Below, piece after piece: positions 41,095 through 50,470 of a stretch of DNA of 64,000 nucleotides. Under the pieces are notes generated by a model. That model was not told the DNA's origin. It saw only the letters and a program-made list of their open reading frames with translations, and ran no database searches. The DNA comes from Acidimicrobiia bacterium (GTDB taxonomy: Bacteria > Actinomycetota > Acidimicrobiia > Acidimicrobiales > Bin134), in NCBI GenBank assembly GCA_009843865.1, contig VYCQ01000023.1, forward strand, positions 1 to 64,000, in the 5' to 3' direction. The position numbers and the translations under genes were made by a program. Position 1 is the first letter of the stretch; each line of letters opens with the position of its first letter.

Positions 41095-42655
41095 ACCTCT
41101 GCGAACTCCGTTTGTGGGAGTTGCGGTGGTTGCTTTGGTGGCCCTTGCCGTGGCTGATCGTGTGGTATCCGAGTCTGGCGTTAGTAGGGGGTTGTTTCGT
41201 CAAGAGATGGTTACCTCTGCCCCAGGTTCAGCTGCCGATTTTGGTGTGTGGTACTGCTCGGAGGGAACCTCATTGCCAGGGGAGTTCGCTGAGCATTCGA
41301 TTGTGGTCGCTAACCCCGCATCGCAAGCTGTTGTTGCGCGGATTATGATCTTTCCAGGATCGCTTAGCAATGCAGCAGCTATTGGGTTAGCACTCCAAGA
41401 GGGTGAACCTATTGCGGGTCAAGACTTTATAGGCAGAGATCCTGTTGCAGTCACGTTAGGGGTGTCTGCACGATCTGAGGTTGTGCTCAACTTGAGTGAG
41501 GTTGTGAACGCGCAGTTCACAGCAGCTCTAGTGGAGGTGGATTCGGGTACAGCGGTGGTAACCCAAAGAGTGCAAGGGCCCACCGGTTTTGATGTGGTGC
41601 CTTGTGCTACGCGTGCTGCACAAGCCTGGCATTTTCCCGCAGGGTCCACCAGGCGCGATGCTCGGCTATTTTTTACGTTGTTTAATCCATTTCCTATAAG
41701 AGCAGTGGCGCAGTTCAGCTTCGTTACCGACGATGGGCTGCGCGAACCCCAATCATTAAGGGGTGTGGTGGTGCCAGCACGTTCGTTGACGGTTGTAGAG
41801 GTCACAGGGGAAGTGCCCCGCTTCGCCTCACTGTCTACCACCATCAACCTACTAGCCGGACGAATTGTGGCTGGACGTTTGCAACTGTTTGATGGCAGTG
41901 ATGGTTTGGAAGGACTCACCGCAGGCCCGGGAGTGCCTCAAACTCACGTCCAATGGGTGTTTGCTAATGGTCCTGCAAGAGCAGGCATTGTCGATCATGT
42001 GATGTTGTACAACCCCACCCAACAAGAGGCGTTGGTAGACCTCGTGATGCGCTTTGATGGCTTTCGGAAAGGTGGGCTGCACCCGCCTTTTGAAGTAACC
42101 GTGCCACCGCAGCAGCGAGTTGCGGTGGTGTTTGATGACCTTGGGACTTACCCTGCACCCGCAGCTCCTTATGTGTATAGCGCTGCGGCACTGCGTCCCT
42201 CAGACAGTGGCTTTTGGGTAGAGGCAACCTCGTATAATGGTGTGCCCATAGCAGCCGAAAGAGTGGGGGCTGCTGCGGCTACATCCTCGCCAGCCGGTGT
42301 GGCAGCAGAAGCTGGGGTTGTTGCTAAGGCATCTCGACATTTGGTCGCTGGCAATCGTACTGAAGGCACTGAGGTTGATCTGGTTGTGATTAACCCGTCG
42401 CCTGATTCCATTGCGCATATCACCGTTTCGTCCATTGCGCACGGACAGTTAACTCCAGTTGCACACTTAGCTCCTCAAGAGGTGGCACCCCTGGGTCGAG
42501 TGGTGGTGCCGGTGAACGAGTTGCTTGATGAAGAGGTGTTTGCGTTGTTGGTGGAGTCCAGTCAGCCTGTTGTTGTGTCTAAGTCATTGTTGGCTTTGAG
42601 CGGTACAGGTTTATCGTCTGGCACCGCAGTGCCTTACAACCCAATTTCGCTGTAA
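41048..42655 (+). CDS. Secreted/membrane-anchored DUF5719-like protein
   Basis: N-terminal TM, repeated beta-rich modules (WYCSEGTSLPGEFAEHSIVVANPASQAVVARI; LVVINPSPDSIAHITV); follows the GT2 gene as in other actinobacteria. Start may be 41084. Confidence 0.7.
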   Translation: MRNQRLVARLLTMASRPLRTPFVGVAVVALVALAVADRVVSESGVSRGLFRQEMVTSAPGSAADFGVWYCSEGTSLPGEFAEHSIVVANPASQAVVARIMIFPGSLSNAAAIGLALQEGEPIAGQDFIGRDPVAVTLGVSARSEVVLNLSEVVNAQFTAALVEVDSGTAVVTQRVQGPTGFDVVPCATRAAQAWHFPAGSTRRDARLFFTLFNPFPIRAVAQFSFVTDDGLREPQSLRGVVVPARSLTVVEVTGEVPRFASLSTTINLLAGRIVAGRLQLFDGSDGLEGLTAGPGVPQTHVQWVFANGPARAGIVDHVMLYNPTQQEALVDLVMRFDGFRKGGLHPPFEVTVPPQQRVAVVFDDLGTYPAPAAPYVYSAAALRPSDSGFWVEATSYNGVPIAAERVGAAAATSSPAGVAAEAGVVAKASRHLVAGNRTEGTEVDLVVINPSPDSIAHITVSSIAHGQLTPVAHLAPQEVAPLGRVVVPVNELLDEEVFALLVESSQPVVVSKSLLALSGTGLSSGTAVPYNPISL

Positions 42656-42668
42656 CCTTGCCAGAGTT

Positions 42669-43328
42669 GTGCAACAAGCAGTTCGACTTCGGGCCGCAGT
42701 CACGCTTTTGGGACGCTTTCCTGCCTTAGCAGGTGTGGATTTAGATATATTACCAGGTGAAGTAGTGTTACTGAAAGGTGCTAACGGGGCTGGTAAGACC
42801 ACGTTGTTGAGGCTTTGCGCGGGGTTGTGTGTACTGTCTGACGGCCAGGCTTGGGTATTGGGGCACGATTTGAACACACAGCGTCAGATGGTAAGGCGGC
42901 GCGTGGCGCTGATGGGCCACAGCACTGGGTTGTATGACGAACTGTCAGTGACCGAAAATGTGTCGTTTTGGGGGCGGGCAGCTAGGGCTTCGCACAAAGA
43001 AATTCACGATGCCTTAGAGTTGTTGCAGCTTACCGGACGTTTAGCTCGAACACGGGCTAGACAACTCTCGGCTGGTCAGCGTCGGCGTGCCTGTTTTGCT
43101 TCGCTGCTGGTGCGTCGTCCCGAGCTTTGGCTGTTAGATGAGCCCCATGCTGGCCTAGATCAGCAGTCGCGTGACATCGTGGACTCCTTGGTGCTTAGTG
43201 CAGCACAAGACGGTGCCACCGTGGTTATGGCTTCCCATGAGTTGGAAAGGATCCAGAAATTGCAGCCCCGGGTGGTATCTGTGGCTGGTGGGATGGTGGA
43301 CCCAAAGGCTGTTGCCCATGCTTCGTGA
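42669..43328 (+). CDS. ccmA: Heme ABC exporter ATP-binding protein CcmA
   Basis: LKGANGAGKTTLLRLCAGL, LSAGQRRRACFASLLVRRPELWLLDEPHAGLD; directly followed by ccmB-like gene. Confidence 0.92.
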   Translation: MQQAVRLRAAVTLLGRFPALAGVDLDILPGEVVLLKGANGAGKTTLLRLCAGLCVLSDGQAWVLGHDLNTQRQMVRRRVALMGHSTGLYDELSVTENVSFWGRAARASHKEIHDALELLQLTGRLARTRARQLSAGQRRRACFASLLVRRPELWLLDEPHAGLDQQSRDIVDSLVLSAAQDGATVVMASHELERIQKLQPRVVSVAGGMVDPKAVAHAS

Positions 43329-43986
43329 TGTTTGGCTGGTGGTCGGTAAAGACCTGCTCATTGAGATGCGTGCTCGAGTAGGCATTAACCAGATTGTGCC
43401 GTTCGCGGTCATCGTGCTGTTGTTGTTTGCGTTTGCGCTAGACACCGATCAGGCAGCTTTACGCACCTATGCGCCAGGACTGTTTTGGGTGACGGTTTTG
43501 TTAGCTTCTTTGTTGGCCATCGGGCGATCTTTTGCGGTTGATTTAGCTGATGGCACGTCTGATCGGCTGTTGTTATCGGGTATTGAGCCGGTGGCAGCAT
43601 TTTTGGGTAAGGTAATCGCAATCGCAGTGCAGCTTGTCGTGCTGGAGTTGCTGTTGAGCTTGGGTGTGTTGTTGTTGTTTGACGTGTCGGTGCAGCGGTT
43701 TGGCTTGTTGGTTAGTGCTGGTTTGGTTGGAGCGCTGGGGTTGGCTGTCGCAGGCACGCTCTATGGGGCGTTGGTGGCTGGGTTGGGTATGCGAGAGTCG
43801 TTGTTGCCGGTGTTGTTGTTGCCGGTGGTGGCACCTGTGATGTTAGGTGCCACCCGAGCTTTTCAAGATGCTTTTGGGGTAGCTGGTGCGCAGGGTTGGG
43901 CCTGGTTGGGCTTGCTCGTAGGATTCGCAGCAATCTATGGGTTGTTTGGAGCACTGAGCTACGGCACCTTGTTGGAGGAAGCGTGA
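43318..43986 (+). CDS. ccmB: Heme exporter protein CcmB
   Basis: MLRDVWLVVGKDLLIEMRARVGINQIVPFAVIVLLLFAFAL, multi-TM, DGTSDRLLLSGIEPVAAFLGKV; start ATG 43318. Confidence 0.9.
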   Translation: MLRDVWLVVGKDLLIEMRARVGINQIVPFAVIVLLLFAFALDTDQAALRTYAPGLFWVTVLLASLLAIGRSFAVDLADGTSDRLLLSGIEPVAAFLGKVIAIAVQLVVLELLLSLGVLLLFDVSVQRFGLLVSAGLVGALGLAVAGTLYGALVAGLGMRESLLPVLLLPVVAPVMLGATRAFQDAFGVAGAQGWAWLGLLVGFAAIYGLFGALSYGTLLEEA

Positions 43987-44861
43987 ATGTAACAACCCCC
44001 GTGTCAACCTTTGAGCTGACTGGCAGGGGAGTGCAGGTTTTGCCCACTTCTTCTTCCAAGGCAACCAAGGTTTTGGGATGGTTGAGCTTGCTGGGGTTTG
44101 CGGTGCTTGTGGTTTTGGCTTTTGCGTGGGTGCCTCAAGATACACGTATCACAGATCAGGGGGATGTGGTGGGGCAGTTTGATGCGGTGCGGCTGATGTT
44201 CGTGCATGTGCCCGCGGCGATCTTGGCTTACAGCGGTTTTGGTATCACCTTCTTGGCTAGCTTGGGGTATCTGCGTTGGCGCACCGTTTGGTGGGACATC
44301 ATGGCTGTCTCTGCTGCGGAGATTGGGGTGATGTTCGGGGTGCTCACGTTGGTGACCGGTTCTATTTGGGGTCGACCTACTTGGCAAACTTGGTGGGAGT
44401 GGGGAGATGTGAGGTTGGTGACCACTTTGGTGATGGTGTTGGTGTTTATTGGTTATTTGGCTGTGAGGCGTATCCCAGTCCAAGCCCAGGTGCAGGCTCG
44501 TCGCTGCGCCTTAATTGCTTTGGTCGGAGTGGTGAACATCATTATCGTGAATCGTTCGGTGGACTGGTGGGAGAATCGCACGCTGCATCAGCAATCAACT
44601 TTGCTGGCTCGCAAGATTCGTGACGAAACCTTGTTTACCTTGACTTTTTCGTTGCTGGTTGGTGCAGCGCTGTTCGCCTGGTTGCTATTGCATCGCTTTC
44701 GTATGGCTTATCTGCAAAGTCAGCTTGAGCAGCTAGAGGTGGAACAAGCCCTTGTTGAACGTAGAGCTGAATCGCAGCTCCACGATTGTCAAGCAGCATC
44801 AGCTTTGCCAACTCAAACCCATCTAAGCGATGCCCCTCAAGAAGGCGAGGATCAGCGATGA
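43983..44861 (+). CDS. ccmC: Cytochrome c maturation protein CcmC (heme handling)
   Basis: MFVHVPAAILAYSGFGITFLASLGYL, GSIWGRPTWQTWWEWGDVRLVTTLVM (WWD-like domain); GTG start overlapping the ccmB stop. Confidence 0.93.
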   Translation: MNVTTPVSTFELTGRGVQVLPTSSSKATKVLGWLSLLGFAVLVVLAFAWVPQDTRITDQGDVVGQFDAVRLMFVHVPAAILAYSGFGITFLASLGYLRWRTVWWDIMAVSAAEIGVMFGVLTLVTGSIWGRPTWQTWWEWGDVRLVTTLVMVLVFIGYLAVRRIPVQAQVQARRCALIALVGVVNIIIVNRSVDWWENRTLHQQSTLLARKIRDETLFTLTFSLLVGAALFAWLLLHRFRMAYLQSQLEQLEVEQALVERRAESQLHDCQAASALPTQTHLSDAPQEGEDQR

Positions 44862-45004
44862 CCCATCTAGGCTATTTGGTGGCTGGTTGGAGTGTAACGG
44901 TGGTTGGTGTGGTGAGCTATGCCGTTTGGGTGATTGTTCGCGCTCGTTCGCTCGCTCAGCGTGTACCAGAAAACCGACGACGCTGGATGATGCCAGATGT
45001 CTGA
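44858..45004 (+). CDS. ccmD: CcmD-like small membrane protein (48 aa)
   Basis: MTHLGYLVAGWSVTVVGVVSYAVWVIVRARSLAQRV: single TM and basic C-terminus, ATGA overlap with ccmC, located between ccmC and ccmE. Confidence 0.75.
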   Translation: MTHLGYLVAGWSVTVVGVVSYAVWVIVRARSLAQRVPENRRRWMMPDV

Positions 45005-45527
45005 GGTTGCAGAAAATCTGGATTTGACCCCCCGTCCAGCGCGTCCTGCCCGTGCTGGTCTGCGTCGCTGGGGTTCGGTGTTTGTGGTGTTTGTGGTGCT
45101 GTTGGTGATTGGGATAGTGCTTTGGCGAGCGCTAGCCGATGCCACCTTGGTGTTTCGTGAGGTAGATGATGCTGTGGAGCATCGTTTGGAGCTAGGTGAC
45201 GACCGTTTTCGCATGATCGGATCTCCTGTGAGCGGATCAATTCAAGAAGTCAGCTTGCTAGATGGTCGACCAGCTGTGGCGTTTTCGTTGGTGCTTGATG
45301 GGGTGGTGGCTGATGTTGTGCATACGGGGGGTGTCTCCGATCAATTCCAACCTGAGGTGCCGGTGGTAATAGACGGCCACTGGGAGAACAGCAGTGCCTT
45401 TGCGAACTTGGCCAATGATGGTTGGTACTTTGCTAGCGACCGCATGCTGGTGAAGCATGACAACGAGTACCGAGTAGATAATCAAGATCGCATCGAGCAG
45501 GTCGAAGAGCGCGGACAATATCAATGA
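44997..45527 (+). CDS. ccmE: Cytochrome c maturation heme chaperone CcmE
   Basis: GSPVSGSIQEVS, PVVIDGHW, FASDRMLVKHDNEYR (HxxxY heme-binding motif). Confidence 0.92.
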   Translation: MSEVAENLDLTPRPARPARAGLRRWGSVFVVFVVLLVIGIVLWRALADATLVFREVDDAVEHRLELGDDRFRMIGSPVSGSIQEVSLLDGRPAVAFSLVLDGVVADVVHTGGVSDQFQPEVPVVIDGHWENSSAFANLANDGWYFASDRMLVKHDNEYRVDNQDRIEQVEERGQYQ

Positions 45528-47497
45528 ACGTAACCCTTGGGGTGTTAGGCATTGCTGTGGCGATGGCTGCGTCTGCTTTAGGCGTATTTGCTGTGGCTGT
45601 ACGTCATCTGAATCGGGTGAAGCTTTGCGCTTGGCTGGTGTTGGGAGGTGCCGCGCTAGCTGTGTTCGCCATGGAACGAGCCTTGATAACCCGGGACTTC
45701 TCTGTGTTATATGTAGCCGAAAACGGCAGCCACGCTACTCCTGCTTTGTTCAACGTGGCCACTCTTTGGGCAGCTCTGGAAGGTTCCATTTTGCTGTGGG
45801 CTTTCATTTTGGCTGGTTATTTGGTGCTGGTAATGATGAAGTTTCGGGATCGCTTGGGCGATCCGTTGGTGGGTTGGGCCATGGCCGTGTTGTTTGTGGT
45901 GTGCTTGTTTTTCTTTGTGTTGATGTTTAACTGGCCTAATCTGGACTTGGCTCAACCTTTTCGTAGGGTGCAGGTGCCGCCAGGTTTTGAAGGCCCTGGT
46001 CCCAACCCTTTGCTGCAAAATCACTGGCTTATGGCAGTGCATCCTCCGATGTTGTATTTAGGCTATGTGGGGTTCACCGTGCCCTTTGCCTTTGCAGTAG
46101 CTGCGTTGGTTACTGGCAGGTTGGGCGAGGGTTGGTTGTTGCATACCCGCCGTTGGACTTTGTTTGCTTGGGCTTTTTTGACAGCGGGCATAATTTTGGG
46201 GGCATGGTGGTCATGGGATGTGCTGGGCTGGGGTGGCTATTGGGGTTGGGATCCGGTAGAGAACGCTTCGTTGTTGCCATGGTTAACAGGTACCGCTTAT
46301 TTGCACTCGGTGATGGTGCAAGAGCGTCGTGGGATGCTACGGGTGTGGAACCTATCGTTGGTGTGCGCCACCTTCGCGCTCACCATCTTGGGAACCTTTT
46401 TGACTCGTTCGGGGTTAGTTGATTCGGTACATGCTTTCTCTGCGGATGCGGTTGGGCCAGCGCTGTTGGTGTTTTTTGCTTTGGTGATGGTGGTAACGGT
46501 GGGGCTTATTGCTTGGAGGGGCGACAAGCTGCGTTCTCCTGGGCAGATCGATTCGGTCTTGTCGCGCGAAGCTTCGTTTTTAGCTAACAACTTATTTTTT
46601 GGTGTGTTCGCTTTTGTGGTGCTTCTAGGCACGGTGTTTCCCCTCATTGTGGAGGTTCTTAATGATGATCGCATTAGCGTTGGCACTCCGTTTTTTAATC
46701 GAATGACCATGCCAGTTGGTTTGTTGCTGTTGTTCTTAATGGCTGTGGCCCCTGTGTTGCCGTGGCGCAAGACCACCTTAGAGCGACTATCACAACGGCT
46801 TATGTGGCCTTCTTGGTTAGGGGTTGGGAGCGTGTTGTTGGCTTTGTTGTTGGGAGCGCGCGGGCTGGCACCGTTGTTGGCGTTTGGTTTGGCAGGTTTT
46901 GCGGGTGGAGCCGCGCTACGCCAACTGGTTTTAGCTGGGCGGCGCCAAGGATGGCGAGGTTTGCTCGGACGAGCCAACGGCGGGATGGTGGTTCACCTTG
47001 GTGTGGTGGTGGTGGCGGTGGCGGTGGCAGCCAGCAACAGCTACTTACATCAAAGTGAGTTCTCCGTAGCACCCGGTGAGGTGGCTTATGCCAATGGCCA
47101 TGAGATCGTTTATCTAAGTACACGAGAGAAGGTGTTTGACAACAAGATCACCACCGAGGCAGTGGTTCTTGTGGACGGTGAAGCGGTACGAGCAGGTGTT
47201 AGTCGTTTTAACAATGGAGGTGTGGTGCGCACACCAGGTACCAAGTCGTCGCCGGTGCGGGATATTCAGGTGGCGCTTTTAGATTTACCTGATGTTCCTG
47301 GAATGCCCGCTGGATTGAGAGTGACCGTGCAGCCGCTCACCTTATGGTTGTGGATTGGCGGGGCGATCATGTTGGTTGGGGCTGCTTTGTCGGCTTTTCC
47401 GGGTCGTCGTCGCTCTCCTACGCAGCCGGTGTCGGCACCAGTACCGGGTGTATCAGTATCGGGTGGGTCAATGTCGGGGGTGCCAGTTGGAAGATGA
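45524..47497 (+). CDS. ccmF: Cytochrome c heme lyase subunit CcmF
   Basis: AALEGSILLWAFILAGY, HPPMLYLGYVGFTVPFAFA, GWGGYWGWDPVENASLLPWLTGTAYLHSVMVQERRGMLRVWN, GTFLTRSGLVDSVHAF. Confidence 0.97.
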   Translation: MNVTLGVLGIAVAMAASALGVFAVAVRHLNRVKLCAWLVLGGAALAVFAMERALITRDFSVLYVAENGSHATPALFNVATLWAALEGSILLWAFILAGYLVLVMMKFRDRLGDPLVGWAMAVLFVVCLFFFVLMFNWPNLDLAQPFRRVQVPPGFEGPGPNPLLQNHWLMAVHPPMLYLGYVGFTVPFAFAVAALVTGRLGEGWLLHTRRWTLFAWAFLTAGIILGAWWSWDVLGWGGYWGWDPVENASLLPWLTGTAYLHSVMVQERRGMLRVWNLSLVCATFALTILGTFLTRSGLVDSVHAFSADAVGPALLVFFALVMVVTVGLIAWRGDKLRSPGQIDSVLSREASFLANNLFFGVFAFVVLLGTVFPLIVEVLNDDRISVGTPFFNRMTMPVGLLLLFLMAVAPVLPWRKTTLERLSQRLMWPSWLGVGSVLLALLLGARGLAPLLAFGLAGFAGGAALRQLVLAGRRQGWRGLLGRANGGMVVHLGVVVVAVAVAASNSYLHQSEFSVAPGEVAYANGHEIVYLSTREKVFDNKITTEAVVLVDGEAVRAGVSRFNNGGVVRTPGTKSSPVRDIQVALLDLPDVPGMPAGLRVTVQPLTLWLWIGGAIMLVGAALSAFPGRRRSPTQPVSAPVPGVSVSGGSMSGVPVGR

Positions 47498-47510
47498 GAC
47501 CGGGCGTACT

Positions 47511-48023
47511 GTGCGTCGGGTGGTGCTGGCCGTGGGCGTAGCTATTGCTGTGCTTGTGATGGTGTTAGCGGTTTCTGAGCGGGGTAGGGGATCCCCTCCG
47601 CTGCCTGACTTTGCACCTGAGTTCGCAGGGGACACCCTTAGCGGAGATCGTTTTGAGATGGTTAACTGGCGGGGTCGCTGGGTGCTGGTGAATTTTTTTG
47701 CCACATGGTGTGTGGAGTGCAGGGTAGAGCACCCTGAGCTTGTGGCGTTTGCTCAGCGCTATCAAGATGATCCCGATGTCCGACTGGTGAGCGTGGTCTT
47801 TCGAGATAGCACGGACCGGATTGCCGATTTCTTTGCTATTCACGGCGGCACCTGGCCTGTGGTGGTATCTGACACCCGTCAAGTGGCTATTGATTTTGGG
47901 GTCACCGCAGTGCCCGAGACTTATTTGGTGGATCCTTCTGGGCGTGTGGTTGTGAGGTTTACCGGAGGCGTAACCCTGGCTGATATCCAAGAACAGCTAG
48001 TTCAAGCTGGTGCTGTTGTATGA
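47511..48023 (+). CDS. ccmG: CcmG/DsbE-like thiol:disulfide oxidoreductase
   Basis: N-terminal TM, thioredoxin fold WVLVNFFATWCVECRVEHPEL (CVEC), TAVPETYLVDPSGRVV; likely GTG start 47511. Confidence 0.9.
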   Translation: MRRVVLAVGVAIAVLVMVLAVSERGRGSPPLPDFAPEFAGDTLSGDRFEMVNWRGRWVLVNFFATWCVECRVEHPELVAFAQRYQDDPDVRLVSVVFRDSTDRIADFFAIHGGTWPVVVSDTRQVAIDFGVTAVPETYLVDPSGRVVVRFTGGVTLADIQEQLVQAGAVV

Positions 48024-48553
48024 GCGGTCGTGATAAAAATACGGGTACATATCGACAGCGTTGGGTGGTTGTGTCGTGGCTGTTGGTTGGGATATCAGCT
48101 TCTAGTATGTTGGTGTTCGGCACGCTTGACTCTCGTGACGATCGCAGCAACGCGGAGCGTGTTTACGACATTGGCAGCGCCATTGCTTGTCCTCAGTGTG
48201 TAGGACAGTCGGTGGTGCAGTCTGATGTGGCGATTGCTAGAGAGATAAGGGCCGAGATCGGCCAGCTCGTGGTAGCTGGCTACAGTGATGACGATATACG
48301 TAGTAGGTTTGCAGAGCGTTATGGGGAATGGGTGATCTTGACCCCGTCGAGGTCGGGGCTGAGTGGTTTGATTTGGGTGATTCCAGTGGCGGGACTTGCG
48401 GTGGGTGCTGGGCTGCTGATGGTCACATTGAGTCGATGGCAGCGGGCTAGCCAAGCCGATGTTGAGGTTAGTGAAGCCGACTTAGCTTTAGTGAAAAAAG
48501 CGCGGGCACAAGAAGAGCTTGCCTCAGTTGAGGAGAGCGAAGAGGGTGGATGA
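48020..48553 (+). CDS. ccmH: Cytochrome c maturation protein CcmH/CycL
   Basis: IACPQCVGQSVVQSDVAIAREIRAEI, DDDIRSRFAERYGEWVILTP, C-terminal TM. Confidence 0.92.
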   Translation: MSGRDKNTGTYRQRWVVVSWLLVGISASSMLVFGTLDSRDDRSNAERVYDIGSAIACPQCVGQSVVQSDVAIAREIRAEIGQLVVAGYSDDDIRSRFAERYGEWVILTPSRSGLSGLIWVIPVAGLAVGAGLLMVTLSRWQRASQADVEVSEADLALVKKARAQEELASVEESEEGG

Positions 48554-49661
48554 GCGGGAGTTCTGGCTTTCCTCCTTAGACGATCTAGATGAAGAGCTAC
48601 GGGCTGGTGATCTAGAACCCGAAGATCATGAGGTGCTCGCCAGAAGCTACACCCGCAAAGCAGCTCAAGTTTTACGAGGGAATGATGATGTTGAGGCATC
48701 TGATGAGCTTGAGCCGTCGATCGTAGAGCAGTGGGCACGCAAGCGACGCAACGGTTTTTGGGTGTTGGGCTTTTTGGTATTTGGTGTTGTGGCGGGGGTG
48801 TTTTTAGCTAACGCTGTGGGATCGCGTCATTCGGGCGACACAATTACCGGAAACGATGCTGTTACGAGTGTGCCAGGGTTGTTGAACAATGCTGAGGAGT
48901 CGTTCGCGCAAGGCAATTATGCCGAAGCAATTGCCATATATGACCGGGTGCTAGAGCGCTCACCAGCTCACCCTACAGCATTGGCGTATAAAGGCTGGCT
49001 CTTGAGCTTAGAAGGCCAAGAAGCTAAGGCTTTAGATGTGCTGGCCGATGCAGTTGCGGCAGCGCCCAGCTATCCCGATGCTCGCGCTTTTCGAGCTATC
49101 GTGTTGTTTCGGACGGGAGATTGTGCTGGTGCAGCAGTACACCTAAGGGCTTTTGATGAGGCTGATCCACCAGATTTTTTGGTTGAGCTTTTGGTGGTTC
49201 AAGGGTTACGAACCCGGATAGCTCGCTGTCGGATATTGCAGGCAGCAGATGATCCGTTTGTTTCTCTGTCGGATCTTGGGCTCACCGTCAATGATGCTGT
49301 GGCTGGAGCGTTAATTGTTTTTGATCCAACCGACCCGGCAGGGGGTAGTCCCGTTTTGGCTTTGCGGGTGTTGCAGGCAGTCTTGGATGAGCAGCCCAAT
49401 AATGCCGCAGCGCTTACCTTTAGCGGGGTGATCTTGGTGCAAACTGGCCTAGAGGAGCAGATTACCGAGGGCATTCGGCGCATCAATTTAGCTGTGGAAG
49501 CAGCACCTAATTATCCGCAGGCACGGTTATGGCGAGCTTGGGTATTCATAGGTCTCGATCAGATGGAACAAGCCCGTAGCGATTTGGAGCACCTGATGAC
49601 GCTAAACCCCTCTGCTGAGATCACCCGTTTAGTCAATGAGCTGCAAGCGCGTTTGGGCTGA
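48546..49661 (+). CDS. CcmI/NrfG-like TPR protein
   Basis: EFWLSSLDDLDEELRAGDLEPEDHEVL (CcmI-like N-terminus), TM, TPR repeats; end of ccm operon. Confidence 0.82.
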   Translation: MDEREFWLSSLDDLDEELRAGDLEPEDHEVLARSYTRKAAQVLRGNDDVEASDELEPSIVEQWARKRRNGFWVLGFLVFGVVAGVFLANAVGSRHSGDTITGNDAVTSVPGLLNNAEESFAQGNYAEAIAIYDRVLERSPAHPTALAYKGWLLSLEGQEAKALDVLADAVAAAPSYPDARAFRAIVLFRTGDCAGAAVHLRAFDEADPPDFLVELLVVQGLRTRIARCRILQAADDPFVSLSDLGLTVNDAVAGALIVFDPTDPAGGSPVLALRVLQAVLDEQPNNAAALTFSGVILVQTGLEEQITEGIRRINLAVEAAPNYPQARLWRAWVFIGLDQMEQARSDLEHLMTLNPSAEITRLVNELQARLG

Positions 49662-49720
49662 AGGGCTCCGTTATTTTGCTCTGGCAGACTAGCGGTATTT
49701 GGTGAAAGCCCGCTTATGGC

Positions 49721-50470
49721 TCATATCTGCCGCTTCTTCAGAAGCTCGCTCACATCAGCGCTCTCATCCATGAAGTCAACCAGACCGCTGACCGTTTTGG
49801 CTATCGAGTCGAACTGCAACAGCAGCATTTCGTGGCGGTCGGTTTTCACTAAGACCTCCACTTTCGATACGCGGCTCTGCACGGATTTGTCTGTATCCTC
49901 TAAGACAGCTACCACTGAGGCTGTGAGCCTTGGCATTACTACATCCGTCAGGGCATGTGCCAGGTCGGCTTTTCCGTCACCGCTGAGAGCATTGAACGCG
50001 TGGAGCGCTTTTGTGGGTGTCATGCGATCCTTTTCGGCCCAGTCAAATTCGATTTTGTAACTATGCAGTATGTCCACCATGTTGGAGAATTCCTGAACGA
50101 TGACTTCTATGCCGAAGCTCTCGATCAGTGCTAGTGATGTCTTCGACCAGTTTCCGGCGAGCACTGCGGTGGTCTTGCGTATGGTGGGGTAAGTTTTGCG
50201 GAGATTGTAGTGTGCTACGCACAGCCAGCTTCCCTTGTCGCGGTTGTGCTTCTTATAGCGAATGTACTTTGGGTCGAGAATCATCACCGGCTGGCCATCG
50301 GCATCGGAGATCACAGCGTCGATCTGATACACATTATCAGTGCCGTTGACCATGCGCTGTGGGCCGATCTCGTAGCCCCTTGACTCAACTTGGGGGTGTA
50401 GGCGTTCCACGATAGACAGCTCGAACAGTTTGCCAACCTCTTGTCCCAATGCTGCTGCAGGGTTGGACAT
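49721..50470 (-). CDS. Putative PD-(D/E)XK-like restriction endonuclease partner of the downstream-numbered methyltransferase
   Basis: VYQIDAVISDADGQPVMILDPKYIRYKKHNRDKGSW (D...DPK), overlaps the DNA methyltransferase stop; start ATG 50470 (ORF track 50536). Confidence 0.6.
   Translation of the reverse strand: MSNPAAALGQEVGKLFELSIVERLHPQVESRGYEIGPQRMVNGTDNVYQIDAVISDADGQPVMILDPKYIRYKKHNRDKGSWLCVAHYNLRKTYPTIRKTTAVLAGNWSKTSLALIESFGIEVIVQEFSNMVDILHSYKIEFDWAEKDRMTPTKALHAFNALSGDGKADLAHALTDVVMPRLTASVVAVLEDTDKSVQSRVSKVEVLVKTDRHEMLLLQFDSIAKTVSGLVDFMDESADVSELLKKRQI

Noticed and set aside
46297-46977. 226-aa antisense ORF inside ccmF
   Set aside because: Opposite strongly conserved CcmF motifs; low-complexity K/S/T/P composition, no recognisable domain
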